From: Actinobacteria bacterium IMCC26256
Lineage (GTDB): Bacteria > Actinomycetota > Acidimicrobiia > IMCC26256
Reading direction: 5' to 3'
Length of the DNA: 64,000 nt
Assembly: GCA_001023575.1 (NCBI GenBank)
Contig: CP011489.1
Coordinates: forward strand, 1,549,001 to 1,613,000
Positions 1 through 8,457 of this stretch are shown here, one piece after another (the stretch's first letter is position 1; every line of letters starts with the position of its first letter). The translations under genes were made by a program, and so were the position numbers. Under the pieces are notes generated by a model. That model was not told the origin of the DNA and made no database searches. It saw nothing but the letters and a program-made list of their open reading frames with translations.

Positions 1-925
1 CGCGCTCGATAAATCTCTCGGGGGTACGCACGTTCCACCACCTTCGCCCACCGCTGTGACCGTGAGCAGCGCATCCAACTGTCGCGAAATCTCCGCCTAG
101 CCAGTAGACAAGATTATGGCGGCACTCCTCTCCTGCTAACGACCAGTTAGAGATCTCATACCAGTTGTAACCCGCAGCCTTGAGTAAACCCTCGGCCAGA
201 AGGTACGCATCGGCCTGGCGATCGTCATCAGGGCCTTCTTCGCCGCTTGCAACGCGTTGCCCAAATGGGGTGGCTGGCTCAACGGTCAATGCATATGCAC
301 TGATGTGCTCCGGAGCAAGGGCGATCACTCCCTCAAGAGTGGCTCGCCAATCATCTATCGACTCTCCAGGCGTTCCATAGATGAGGTCAAGGTTTAAGCG
401 CTTAATACCAGCAGCGCGCGCATTAGTAACTGCAAGGAGGACATTCTCAGGGTTATGGGTTCGCCCCAGGGCTGCGAGTACACGCGGCTCGAGGGACTGC
501 ACTCCAAATGACAAGCGATTAACCCCTGCTTGCGCATATGCATCCAAACGCTGCGCATCCGCGGCATCCGGATTGCACTCAACTGTTATCTCAGCACTAG
601 CCGTACGCGGAATTGCGGAGAGTATTCGAGCTAGTTGGTCTCCGCTTAGCAGTGAGGGTGTACCTCCGCCAAAGAAGATGCTCGTCGCATCACGAAGGCC
701 TTCGCTGCGCTGCCTGTAAATATCTTTGACACAGGCATCTACGTAGTCATCAATGAGGTGGGAGCGATCAGCCCATGTTGCAAAGTCGCAGTAATCGCAT
801 CGGTGTGAACAGAACGGGATATGCACATACGTACCGAAAGCATCAGGGGTCAGATCTAGGGGTGCGAACCAATCATCGACGGGCGCCTGAGGCACGCCTA
901 AATCCTTATCTGCGTCCGGCTCCAT
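1..925 (-). CDS. hemW: HemW-like radical SAM heme chaperone, C-terminus cut by window edge
   Basis: Open from an ATG at 925 to the window edge with no stop, so about 308 N-terminal residues are visible. The radical-SAM [4Fe-4S] motif CSHRCDYC (CX3CX2C, residues 39-46) lies in the HemW-type context YVHIPFC, and a GGGTPS motif follows near residues 86-91. HemW, an oxygen-independent coproporphyrinogen oxidase homologue, is known as a heme chaperone, and the CX2C spacing right after HIPFC suits that family. The start was chosen because this ATG begins the only frame leading into the motif; about 30 extra residues precede it. It is divergent from the acyl-CoA dehydrogenase gene, with 48 bp between them. 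True HemN is possible but less likely. Confidence 0.88.
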   Translation of the reverse strand, partial: MEPDADKDLGVPQAPVDDWFAPLDLTPDAFGTYVHIPFCSHRCDYCDFATWADRSHLIDDYVDACVKDIYRQRSEGLRDATSIFFGGGTPSLLSGDQLARILSAIPRTASAEITVECNPDAADAQRLDAYAQAGVNRLSFGVQSLEPRVLAALGRTHNPENVLLAVTNARAAGIKRLNLDLIYGTPGESIDDWRATLEGVIALAPEHISAYALTVEPATPFGQRVASGEEGPDDDRQADAYLLAEGLLKAAGYNWYEISNWSLAGEECRHNLVYWLGGDFATVGCAAHGHSGGRRWWNVRTPERFIER

Positions 926-960
926 GGCTCCATCGTCGCACTCCGCAGGGCTCTAGCGCG

Positions 961-966
961 TAAACT
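961..966 (+). promoter_or_regulatory. Putative -10 element (TAAACT) for a leaderless transcript
   Basis: TAAACT lies 7 nt before the ATG at 974 in the short hemW/acyl-CoA dehydrogenase divergent region. That spacing would place the transcription start at or next to the start codon, as in actinobacterial leaderless mRNAs. I see no convincing -35 box. Confidence 0.4.
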
Positions 967-973
967 CGGGGAA

Positions 974-2164
974 ATGACTGACGGATCAAGCAGCCGCAGC
1001 GCAGATTCGTCGGAGGTGGTTATGAGCGAGTCCGGTATTGCGGCGCCACATGGCGAGAAGAGTGCAGGCGATGCGATAACAGCACTCATGGATGAGCTAG
1101 CACCTGATGGCGAGTTCCCAAAGGAGTGGCTGCGCCGATTTGCTGCGAGCGGATTTGCAGCCCCTCACTGGCCGAGACCGTGGGGACTAGAGGCCTCCGC
1201 TGCAGAGCAGATTCAGATCGACGAGGCTCTGCGATCTCGAGATGCTCCAAGGCCCATGAACCCGATTGGGATTGGTTGGGCTGGCCCCACACTCCTTGTT
1301 GCAGGTACGCCTGAGCAGCACGAGAAGTGGCTACCCGGGATCCTTGATGGCTCCGAACTCTGGTGCCAACTTTTTAGTGAGCCCGGTGCTGGAAGCGACC
1401 TTGCATCACTGAGCACAACCGCGACACGCGATGGCGACGAGTTCGTCGTAAACGGACAGAAGGTATGGACGACGCTTGGGCACGTTGCCCGCTGGGGAAT
1501 TCTCTTGGCGCGCACCGACCCCGAGGCGAGCAATCAGAGCGGTATTACATACTTCATTCTCGATATGCAGTCACCCGGCGTTGAGGTGCGACCCCTTGTT
1601 CAGATGACGGGCACGCATGAGTTCAACGAGGTCTTCTTCACGGATGTTCGCATTCCAGTCGCCAATGTTGTCGGCGACATAAACGACGGCTGGCGATTAG
1701 CCAAGGTAACGCTCGGCAACGAGAGGGTCTCACTCTCAGGAGAAGGCGCACTCTGGGGGCGCGGCCCGACTGCGGGGGATCTCATTGAGATCGTACGAAA
1801 GAGTGGAGGAAGCAGTGATCCTCAAATGCGTCAACGCATAGCGGCGCTGCACATCGAGAGCGAGGTACTGCGTTTCATAAGACTTCGCAGCGTCGCTGCT
1901 GTACTGCGAGGCCTAGAGCCTGGGCCCGAGGCGAGTGTTCGTAAGGCGATAGCGGATGAGCACGGCCAGCACATCATGGGGCTTGCTCTCGAATTAGCAG
2001 GCACCAATGGAATGCTCTCATGGGCAGGCCCCTGCGGAGTCTCGGACCCCGTTTGGCATTACGGATTTCTCTATTCGCCGGCCCTCACAATTGGGGGAGG
2101 GACTAGCGAGGTCCAGCGAACCATTCTCGGAGAACGCGTGCTCGGGCTTCCGCGCGAGCCGTAA
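974..2164 (+). CDS. Acyl-CoA dehydrogenase family protein
   Basis: A 396-aa flavoprotein expected to oxidise an acyl-CoA thioester at the alpha-beta carbons using FAD. The middle-domain motif SEPGAGSDLAS (residues 135-145) and the downstream stretch with GQKVWTT are typical of the family. The C-terminal FAD-binding motif is GGGTSEVQR (374-382). In medium- and short-chain enzymes this site reads YEGTxE with the catalytic Glu; here that position is Gly, so a base elsewhere (as in isovaleryl-CoA dehydrogenase), a steroid-type FadE role or a partner subunit is possible. The first ~20 residues look non-conserved and the ATG at 1022 is an alternative start, but TAAACT sits 7 nt before 974. It converges on lepA with a 6-bp gap. 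Substrate unknown. Confidence 0.88.
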   Translation: MTDGSSSRSADSSEVVMSESGIAAPHGEKSAGDAITALMDELAPDGEFPKEWLRRFAASGFAAPHWPRPWGLEASAAEQIQIDEALRSRDAPRPMNPIGIGWAGPTLLVAGTPEQHEKWLPGILDGSELWCQLFSEPGAGSDLASLSTTATRDGDEFVVNGQKVWTTLGHVARWGILLARTDPEASNQSGITYFILDMQSPGVEVRPLVQMTGTHEFNEVFFTDVRIPVANVVGDINDGWRLAKVTLGNERVSLSGEGALWGRGPTAGDLIEIVRKSGGSSDPQMRQRIAALHIESEVLRFIRLRSVAAVLRGLEPGPEASVRKAIADEHGQHIMGLALELAGTNGMLSWAGPCGVSDPVWHYGFLYSPALTIGGGTSEVQRTILGERVLGLPREP

Positions 2165-2170
2165 ACAGTC

Positions 2171-3955
2171 TTAGTCGTCGAGGCTAAGGGCTGCGACGAA
2201 GGCCTCTTGTGGCACCTCGACACGCCCAATCTGCTTCATGCGTTTCTTTCCTTCTTTTTGTCGATCAAGAAGTTTGCGCTTGCGGGTGATGTCTCCGCCG
2301 TAGCACTTAGCAAGAACATCCTTGCGCTTGGCCTTGACAGTCTCACGTGCAATAACCCGTCCGCCGACAGCGGCTTGAATCGGCACATCGAAGAGTTGGC
2401 GAGGAATAAGTTCGCGCAGCTTCGAGACCATTCGCTTTCCATAGTTAAATGCTCTGTCGCGATGCACAATCGATGAGAACGCGTCTACCGCAGTTCCGTT
2501 CAGGAGAATATCTACCTTCGCGAGGTGCGAGGCGCGATAGCCGCGCTGCTCGTAGTCAAGGCTTGCATACCCTTTAGTGCGCGACTTGAGTTGGTCAAAG
2601 AAATCCATTACAACCTCACCAAGAGGGAGGTCATACTCAATCTCTACTCTCTCCTCCGAGAGGTACTCCATCTTCTTCAACTCTCCGCGACGCTGCTGAC
2701 AGAGCTCCATGATGGTCCCGACAAACTCGACTGGAGTGAGGATCGTTGTTCCTACAAACGGCTCCTCGATTGTCTGCACTTCGTTGCTCGTAGGCATAGC
2801 GGAGGGGTTGTCAATGATGCGGATAGTCCCGTCGGCCATGATTGCGCGGTACTCAACATTCGGTGCAGTCGCTACGAGCGACAATCCGTACTCACGCTCT
2901 AGGCGCTCACGGACAATCTCCATGTGAAGGAGCCCAAGAAACCCGCAGCGGAAGCCGAAACCAAGCGCACCAGAGGTCTCGGGCTCATAGGTAAACGATG
3001 AGTCATTGAGCCTTAGGCGCTCTAGCGACTCGCGCAACTCCAAGTACTCGTCGCCATCGACTGGATACAACCCGCAGAAAACCATGGGCTTGGGGTCTAG
3101 ATAACCAGGTAGTGCCTCAGCTGGGTGAATAGCAGTTGTAACAGTCTCCCCAACTCGCGCCTGGCCGACGTCTTTAATCCCCGAGATGACATAGCCGACC
3201 TCTCCGGGGCCGAGCATCGCGACTGGGGTCGGGACGGGCAGCTTTACACCGACCTCCTCAACATCATGAGTTGCGTTGGCCTGCACATATCGAAGTCGCG
3301 CTCCGGTGTGGAGGGACCCATTGAAGACGCGAACTGAGGAGACGACACCGCGATAAGGGTCGTAGTAAGAATCGAATATCAATCCTTGGAGCGGAGCATC
3401 TATGTCTCCGGTGGGGGGCGGAATGCGGTCGACAACGGCATCAAGCAACTCGGGGATACCCTGGCCAGTCTTCGCAGAGATGTGCAGCAACTCTGAGGCT
3501 GGAATTCCGAGTACGCGTTCAATCTCCTGCGCGACGCGCTCAGGCTCGGCACCCGGGAGATCGATCTTGTTAAGTGCTGCAACAATTGTTAAATCGTTCT
3601 CGAGAGCGAGGTAGCAGTTAGCGAGTGTCTGTGCCTCGATTCCTTGCGAAGCATCGACGAGAAGAATTACACCTTCACAAGCCGCGAGACTTCGTGAGAC
3701 TTCGTAACCGAAATCGACGTGGCCTGGTGTGTCGATCAGGTTGATGACATGGTCTCGCCAGTTGAGTCGAACATTCTGCGCCTTGATCGTGATTCCGCGC
3801 TCACGTTCGATATCCATTGAGTCGAGATACTGAGCGCGCATTTCACGTGCACTCACAGCCCCAGTGATCTCGAGGAAACGGTCAGCGAGCGTGCTCTTGC
3901 CATGATCGATATGGGCAATGATGCTGAGGCATCGCAGACGGTCTAGGGAGGTCAC
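2171..3955 (-). CDS. lepA: Elongation factor 4 (LepA GTPase)
   Basis: A 594-aa translational GTPase acting on the ribosome. G1 is AHIDHGKST (residues 14-22), G3 DTPGH (75-79) and G4 NKID (129-132). The C-terminus contains the EF4-specific region ending in the lysine-rich [18 protein letters not shown] motif. Length matches the family (about 600 aa). The start is GTG at 3955 with no clear Shine-Dalgarno; the conserved N-terminal residues follow immediately, so it is unlikely to be much shorter. Divergent from rpsT, a common arrangement in actinobacteria. Confidence 0.97.
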   Translation of the reverse strand: MTSLDRLRCLSIIAHIDHGKSTLADRFLEITGAVSAREMRAQYLDSMDIERERGITIKAQNVRLNWRDHVINLIDTPGHVDFGYEVSRSLAACEGVILLVDASQGIEAQTLANCYLALENDLTIVAALNKIDLPGAEPERVAQEIERVLGIPASELLHISAKTGQGIPELLDAVVDRIPPPTGDIDAPLQGLIFDSYYDPYRGVVSSVRVFNGSLHTGARLRYVQANATHDVEEVGVKLPVPTPVAMLGPGEVGYVISGIKDVGQARVGETVTTAIHPAEALPGYLDPKPMVFCGLYPVDGDEYLELRESLERLRLNDSSFTYEPETSGALGFGFRCGFLGLLHMEIVRERLEREYGLSLVATAPNVEYRAIMADGTIRIIDNPSAMPTSNEVQTIEEPFVGTTILTPVEFVGTIMELCQQRRGELKKMEYLSEERVEIEYDLPLGEVVMDFFDQLKSRTKGYASLDYEQRGYRASHLAKVDILLNGTAVDAFSSIVHRDRAFNYGKRMVSKLRELIPRQLFDVPIQAAVGGRVIARETVKAKRKDVLAKCYGGDITRKRKLLDRQKEGKKRMKQIGRVEVPQEAFVAALSLDD

Positions 3956-4144
3956 CCGGGCAGTCTCGCCCGAAATGGCCCCAACCGGGGAACTTCAGAT
4001 TTAATAGCGAGGCGAGTCGGGTCCTAGAGCACTCGAACTTGGAGCGACTCAGAAGGATTTTGCCCCGAACGGGCGCTTCCGCTCTCGGCCCTGCTACCCT
4101 TCACCGGCCCAGCCAAGATCAACCAGGAGAGCGAATACACGCCC

Positions 4145-4420
4145 ATGGCGAATATCGCGAGTCAAAAAAAGAGAAACCTCCAGAACGAGGTCCGTCGCGT
4201 CCGTAATAAGGGTGTTCGATCTGAGATGCGTACTCGCATCAAGAACGCACGCGCTGCACTTACCGATGAGACCGTTGACGCCACAGAGTCGCTTCGTGCG
4301 GCTCAGAAGCGCATCGACAAGGCCGGCCGCAAAGGTGTAATCCACAAGAACACCGCTGCACGCCGCAACTCTCGCCTCATGAAGGCAGCCAACAAGGCTG
4401 CAGCAGCCCCCGCTGAGTAA
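4145..4420 (+). CDS. rpsT: 30S ribosomal protein S20
   Basis: A 91-aa, strongly basic, helical protein beginning MANIASQKKR and rich in Lys/Arg and Ala, typical of S20, which binds 16S rRNA in the body of the 30S subunit. AGGAG at 4125-4129 is upstream of the ATG and fixes the start. It is divergent from lepA and converges on holA, so it is probably monocistronic. Confidence 0.96.
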   Translation: MANIASQKKRNLQNEVRRVRNKGVRSEMRTRIKNARAALTDETVDATESLRAAQKRIDKAGRKGVIHKNTAARRNSRLMKAANKAAAAPAE

Positions 4421-4499
4421 CCAGCAAAATTTAGTTAGTACAGGCTGCTGCTCATCATTTAGATGAGACACTCGTAATCTGATTCACCAACTCCGCCTC

Positions 4500-5555
4500 T
4501 TATCTGCGCGCCCCTGAACTACTTGTGGAGCGTCGAGTCGCGCCGCCGCGGCCTCGAGAGCACAACCCTGCGAGTCGGGCCACAAGAATCTCGATAACGC
4601 CCTCCGGCCCTAGTGCGCTCGCTCCCTTTAGATCGAGGTCGGCTTGGTGGAGCAGGTCAAAGGCTTTACGCAGCCCATCGGAGCCGAGCGCCTGAACTAC
4701 CTCTAGGCCCTTCTTGGCTGGATATGAAGATCCCTTGCCACCTAGGGCCTCATGGGCCTGCTTCTCGGTGCTGATCTTTGGGTCATCGAGTATTAACAAT
4801 TTTCGAAAACGTGCCGTGACCATTCCAAGAATCTGTAGTGGGTGCATCGGCTTTGGCTGGCGAGGGCTTGTGACGTTCAAGAGTCGATTGAGTATCTCAA
4901 GAGCGCCCGCAACATCGCCGCCCTCGATCGAGTTGGTAAGCGTGTAGGCCGGTACCGAACCCGCACCACCTAGGTAAGGCTCCACATCGGATACTTCTAG
5001 GACTGCTCCGGAGCCGAAGGTTGCAGCGAGTACCTCAACCAACGCACCGACGCGCCCTGCATCCTCCCCTAGATGATCAACGACGAGTTTCGCGGCCCCT
5101 CCCTTGAAAGAGATCCCGGCCTCCCTGCGAGCAGCCTCAAGCACGTCGAGGGTCTTCTCAGAGTCTGGGCCAACCTTCTGCGCGCTCTTTAGAGCATCTG
5201 CGAGCGCCTTCGTTACCCTTCCGCCTCCACCCGCGACAAATACAAGCTCAGTTGTATCTAAAGGGTTGCCAAGGTAGGTGATGAGTGGAGCAGCATCATC
5301 GGCAGTCATGTGTTCGTAGTCGCGCAGGATGACTATGCGGCACGCGGTCATGAAAGGAGGGCTCTGGGCTGCAGTGAGAGCAGCCTCGATTACTGCCTCT
5401 CTCCCCTCGCTCGATCCTTCATCGGCTTTTCCCGGGAGCGTCAATGTCTCCACTGCAAGAGAGCGGTCCTCGCCTTTTAAAAGTTCGTCCACTAACTCTT
5501 GAAGTGCGCGACTCCGCAGAATTGGGTCGGTTCCAGCAACTAGGTAGGTAGGCAT
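4500..5555 (-). CDS. holA: DNA polymerase III subunit delta
   Basis: A 351-aa protein similar in length and layout to HolA, the clamp-loader delta subunit that opens the sliding clamp. It starts MPTYLVAGTDP, contains a mid-region RIVILRDYEHMTADDAAPL and a C-terminal helical collar region with HPLQILGMVTARFRKLL, both characteristic of the delta family. The ATG at 5555 overlaps the stop of the upstream small ORF by one base (TGATG), so translation is probably coupled. Last gene of the comEA-comEC-ORF-holA operon; holA beside comEC is a common bacterial arrangement. The C-terminal 25 residues are a low-complexity Arg/Ser tail. Confidence 0.92.
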   Translation of the reverse strand: MPTYLVAGTDPILRSRALQELVDELLKGEDRSLAVETLTLPGKADEGSSEGREAVIEAALTAAQSPPFMTACRIVILRDYEHMTADDAAPLITYLGNPLDTTELVFVAGGGGRVTKALADALKSAQKVGPDSEKTLDVLEAARREAGISFKGGAAKLVVDHLGEDAGRVGALVEVLAATFGSGAVLEVSDVEPYLGGAGSVPAYTLTNSIEGGDVAGALEILNRLLNVTSPRQPKPMHPLQILGMVTARFRKLLILDDPKISTEKQAHEALGGKGSSYPAKKGLEVVQALGSDGLRKAFDLLHQADLDLKGASALGPEGVIEILVARLAGLCSRGRGGATRRSTSSSGARR

Positions 5556-5938
5556 CAGTCGGCATCTACTATCGCTGCAGTTACCAACGCTGCCCTGATG
5601 GCGGGGGTGACCCTAACGCTGCGCAGAGTCCGTGCACCTCTACTTACGGCTAGCGACGCGATCACTGCTACCTCGGCGTCGCTGTTCCCAAGAATCGTGG
5701 CGACTACATGCTCACCAGCGGCCGATAGAGCGGCTATGGCATCAAGCCTCAACGCAAGAGTCGCGGGCTCTGATGCGTCGAGCGGGGCTAGGTCAATCGC
5801 TACAGGGTCGAGAGCGATGCTGCTCGGCTCGACAAGTCCAGAGATGATCACTGGTAGCCCTGTCTTAGTATCCGCGTCTGCGAGACTCATCTCGGCCATT
5901 TGGTCCACGTCAGCGATCCTACCGAGAACCAAGGACAT
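5555..5938 (-). CDS. Small hypothetical protein between comEC and holA (DHPS-like remnant?)
   Basis: A 127-aa ORF from an ATG at 5938 that overlaps the comEC end by 20 bp and shares one base with the holA start, so it lies in the operon. The protein is alanine-rich and alternates predicted strands and helices. Its middle (ALRLDAIAALSAAGEHVVAT) and end (ARTLRSVRVTPAIRAALVTA) resemble the last part of a dihydropteroate-synthase-type TIM barrel, but no pterin- or pABA-binding motif is visible. Function unknown; the DHPS resemblance is a low-confidence reading. A longer frame to 6136 exists but would lie inside comEC. Confidence 0.6.
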   Translation of the reverse strand: MSLVLGRIADVDQMAEMSLADADTKTGLPVIISGLVEPSSIALDPVAIDLAPLDASEPATLALRLDAIAALSAAGEHVVATILGNSDAEVAVIASLAVSRGARTLRSVRVTPAIRAALVTAAIVDAD

Positions 5939-7466
5939 TCTCAGAGGGCAGGTAACTCTTCTTGAGCCTCCAGAGGGTTCGAATAGCGAACCCAGCACAG
6001 AGAAGCACCCCGAGCCCAAGAACTCCGCGGCCCCCAACTGCTCCAGGGGTGCGGGCAGCAGTCTCAGCGATTCGCTCAATGGTTTGGAGAGCAAGCGAGG
6101 TTGGGGTCTGTAGCACGCGTGATGCCCCCGGAACAAGTAAGGCTCCGAGCGCTCCAGCGACTAGCCCCCATATTGTGACTGGGACAACTAGCGGGGCGGC
6201 AAGAAGATTCGCTGGTAGCGCCACTAAAGGAATACTCCCAAAGACAGGGAGCAATACCGGGGCCACCCCTATTTGAGCTGCAGCGGTCACTGCAAGGGAG
6301 TCTCGAATAGGGCGCGGACCGGGCATTATGCGTGATAGCGGAGCGGCGAACAATGCGATCCCCGCTGTCGCACCAGCGGATAAGAGAAACCCGACGGAGT
6401 GGAGAAGCATCGGGTCGAGCAGCAGCAGAGCGATCGCCGCTATACAGAGCACGCGCACTCCCCCGATAGGTCTCCCAAGTGTCTCACCCGCGAGAACAAT
6501 CACCGCCATCATGATTGCGCGCAGAACTGACGGTTCCCAGCGCGTCGCTGCTCCAAAAATGACTAATGCAAAAGCGCCGATCAATAGTCGCGACGCTATA
6601 GGTGCTCTGCGCAACAGCGGCCTTACGAGTGCAAGCACCGCAGCGACATTGGCGCCACTCACAACGAGCAGATGACTCATACCGGCTGCTCGAAATGTAT
6701 CGAGCGTCTCTTTTGGGATTGCTCTCTTATCCCCAAGGAGAAATCCAGCAAGAACTCCGCGCTCGCGCGCTGGCATCCCCGCACCTCCCCTCGCGACTAT
6801 TGCGCGTACCCAATTCGCAGTTGAGAGCAGCGGGGAGTGCCCTCTTGCGAGATCCGTGAGGCGAGCATCATCGAGTTGAGCAGCCACATGTCTCCACCTC
6901 CACCGTTTGTCATACCCGTCAAGGGGAGACAAGTGGCCGCTAAGCGCCACGCGGTCACCTGCATCTAGAGACCGGAGGCGCACTGCATCATCGGCGCTAG
7001 CACGAACCAATACTGATCGATTGCCTGTATTTATAGGCGTGACGCGAAAGTGCGCTCCAAATTCACTCGAGGTCACAGCGTCATCAACTTGGCGCTCTGG
7101 GTTCTCAAGCCAGCCCTCAGCCCTCACGACCACTTGCGTCGAGAAGAGAGAGACATCAGGGTCACCTACTACCGCTCCGACCAAGGTTCCTGATGACCGG
7201 TTCCGAACTGGTTCGGATAGCGGTGAGAACTCAATGCCGTTCATGGATCTTGCTGTTAGAGCAAACGAGAGCGCTATGAACGCGACTACGGCGATCGGCA
7301 TGTGGAGCCACCTTGGGGAGATAAGCACTCCGAGAACGAGGCAGCCCGTGGCGATTATTGCCCCTACTCCATTGCTTGGGCTAGAGGTCCCAAGGAATAC
7401 TCCAATAACTACCGCTCCAAGAATTACGAATGGACCGAGAGGGATTCTCCGCTCGGCACCTTTCAC
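5919..7466 (-). CDS. comEC: ComEC/Rec2 DNA-uptake channel, short form
   Basis: A 515-aa polytopic membrane protein of the ComEC/Rec2 family, which carries single-stranded DNA through the inner membrane during transformation. Hydrophobic segments occupy residues 10-70, a DUF4131/OB-like soluble region follows (about 80-205), and the competence domain contains HLLVVSGANV (265-274) and the WEPSVLRAIMMA helix. Many ComEC proteins have a C-terminal metallo-beta-lactamase-like nuclease domain of about 250 aa; this one ends after the membrane domain, so that activity would have to be supplied elsewhere. The start is GTG at 7466, overlapping the comEA stop by 4 nt (GTGA). Confidence 0.93.
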   Translation of the reverse strand: MKGAERRIPLGPFVILGAVVIGVFLGTSSPSNGVGAIIATGCLVLGVLISPRWLHMPIAVVAFIALSFALTARSMNGIEFSPLSEPVRNRSSGTLVGAVVGDPDVSLFSTQVVVRAEGWLENPERQVDDAVTSSEFGAHFRVTPINTGNRSVLVRASADDAVRLRSLDAGDRVALSGHLSPLDGYDKRWRWRHVAAQLDDARLTDLARGHSPLLSTANWVRAIVARGGAGMPARERGVLAGFLLGDKRAIPKETLDTFRAAGMSHLLVVSGANVAAVLALVRPLLRRAPIASRLLIGAFALVIFGAATRWEPSVLRAIMMAVIVLAGETLGRPIGGVRVLCIAAIALLLLDPMLLHSVGFLLSAGATAGIALFAAPLSRIMPGPRPIRDSLAVTAAAQIGVAPVLLPVFGSIPLVALPANLLAAPLVVPVTIWGLVAGALGALLVPGASRVLQTPTSLALQTIERIAETAARTPGAVGGRGVLGLGVLLCAGFAIRTLWRLKKSYLPSENVLGSR

Positions 7467-8302
7467 AACGCCACCTGCGACTCGAGTTGTGAGAAACGTG
7501 CATCCCCAATGCCAGGGACATCTCGAAGGTCCCCCACTGACCGGAACCCTCCACGATCAGCGCGCAGTTTCATGATTGCACTCGCAAGCGATGGCCCAAT
7601 GCCGGGCAGCGTCTCTAACTCTGCACTCGTCGCAGAGTTGAGATGAATAGGCCCGCTCGGAGAATTACTTGAGCCGAGAACAGAGCCCCCGGAACTAGCA
7701 GCAGCAATTATCGGGGCGCCGCGAACTGGTACGAAAATTCGCTCGCCATCCGCAACACGAGCTGCGAGATTCAACTGATCAACATCCGCATCGGGGCGAG
7801 CACCACCAGCCGCTCCAATTGCATCAACAACGCGTTGGCCTTCTTTAAGCGTGACAATGCCTGGTGTAACTACTGCCCCGGCAACATGTGCGACCACCTT
7901 GACGGAGGTCGCACCGGACCCAGTCGTTGAAGATTGCGCCGAATCACCCCGCGCTGAGGTTTCGGGGCGAGCAATGCTGGAGGGTGGAGTTAGGGAACTC
8001 GGGACACCATGGGGCGTTCCGAGCTGAAGCCATGCATACCCACCAATTATTGCGAGCGTCACTAACGCACCAAGCACGACGCGCGGGTCTTGTCTCCATG
8101 CGCGAAACTTTCCAAAGAACGCTTCCCCGTCGAATAAGCCCCCTCCCACCTCGATTAGGGCGGGGCGGTTGAGGGTCCGAGGCTCCGCGAGAGTTTGGGT
8201 CTCATTCCTAGAGTCGTCAGATTCTGCATCCTTGAGTTGCGAAGGATGCGGGGCCGATCCTGAACTTAACGCTGAAGAAGTTTCTTGCATTTGAGCAACC
8301 AT
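7463..8302 (-). CDS. comEA: ComEA-type DNA receptor for competence
   Basis: A 279-aa membrane-anchored protein. After a polar N-terminus there is one transmembrane helix (about residues 75-95), a Ser/Pro/Thr linker, an SLBB-like domain (about 135-195) and a C-terminal double helix-hairpin-helix (about 219-279, with TLPGIGPSLASAI and DVPGIGDARF). This is the ComEA layout: HhH binds incoming DNA outside the membrane and passes it to ComEC, whose gene follows with a 4-nt overlap. The N-terminal 70 cytosolic residues are longer than usual. First gene of the operon. Confidence 0.92.
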   Translation of the reverse strand: MVAQMQETSSALSSGSAPHPSQLKDAESDDSRNETQTLAEPRTLNRPALIEVGGGLFDGEAFFGKFRAWRQDPRVVLGALVTLAIIGGYAWLQLGTPHGVPSSLTPPSSIARPETSARGDSAQSSTTGSGATSVKVVAHVAGAVVTPGIVTLKEGQRVVDAIGAAGGARPDADVDQLNLAARVADGERIFVPVRGAPIIAAASSGGSVLGSSNSPSGPIHLNSATSAELETLPGIGPSLASAIMKLRADRGGFRSVGDLRDVPGIGDARFSQLESQVAL

Positions 8303-8457
8303 CCCAAGACCGCGTACTCGCGCCGACGCAGAAGGGCGCGCTATCCAAATAGACCTGCGGGGAAGTTTCGGGAGAAAGTTGGGGTGGAAGGTTGTGGAGC
8401 GAATCGATCTAGGAGGATCGGGGAGGTATGGAGCGAGACTATCTGAGAGGTAGGACC

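Noticed and set aside
5939-6136. Upstream extension of the small ORF between comEC and holA
   Set aside because: It lies wholly within comEC in another frame and its composition is that of an antisense or shifted coding sequence.
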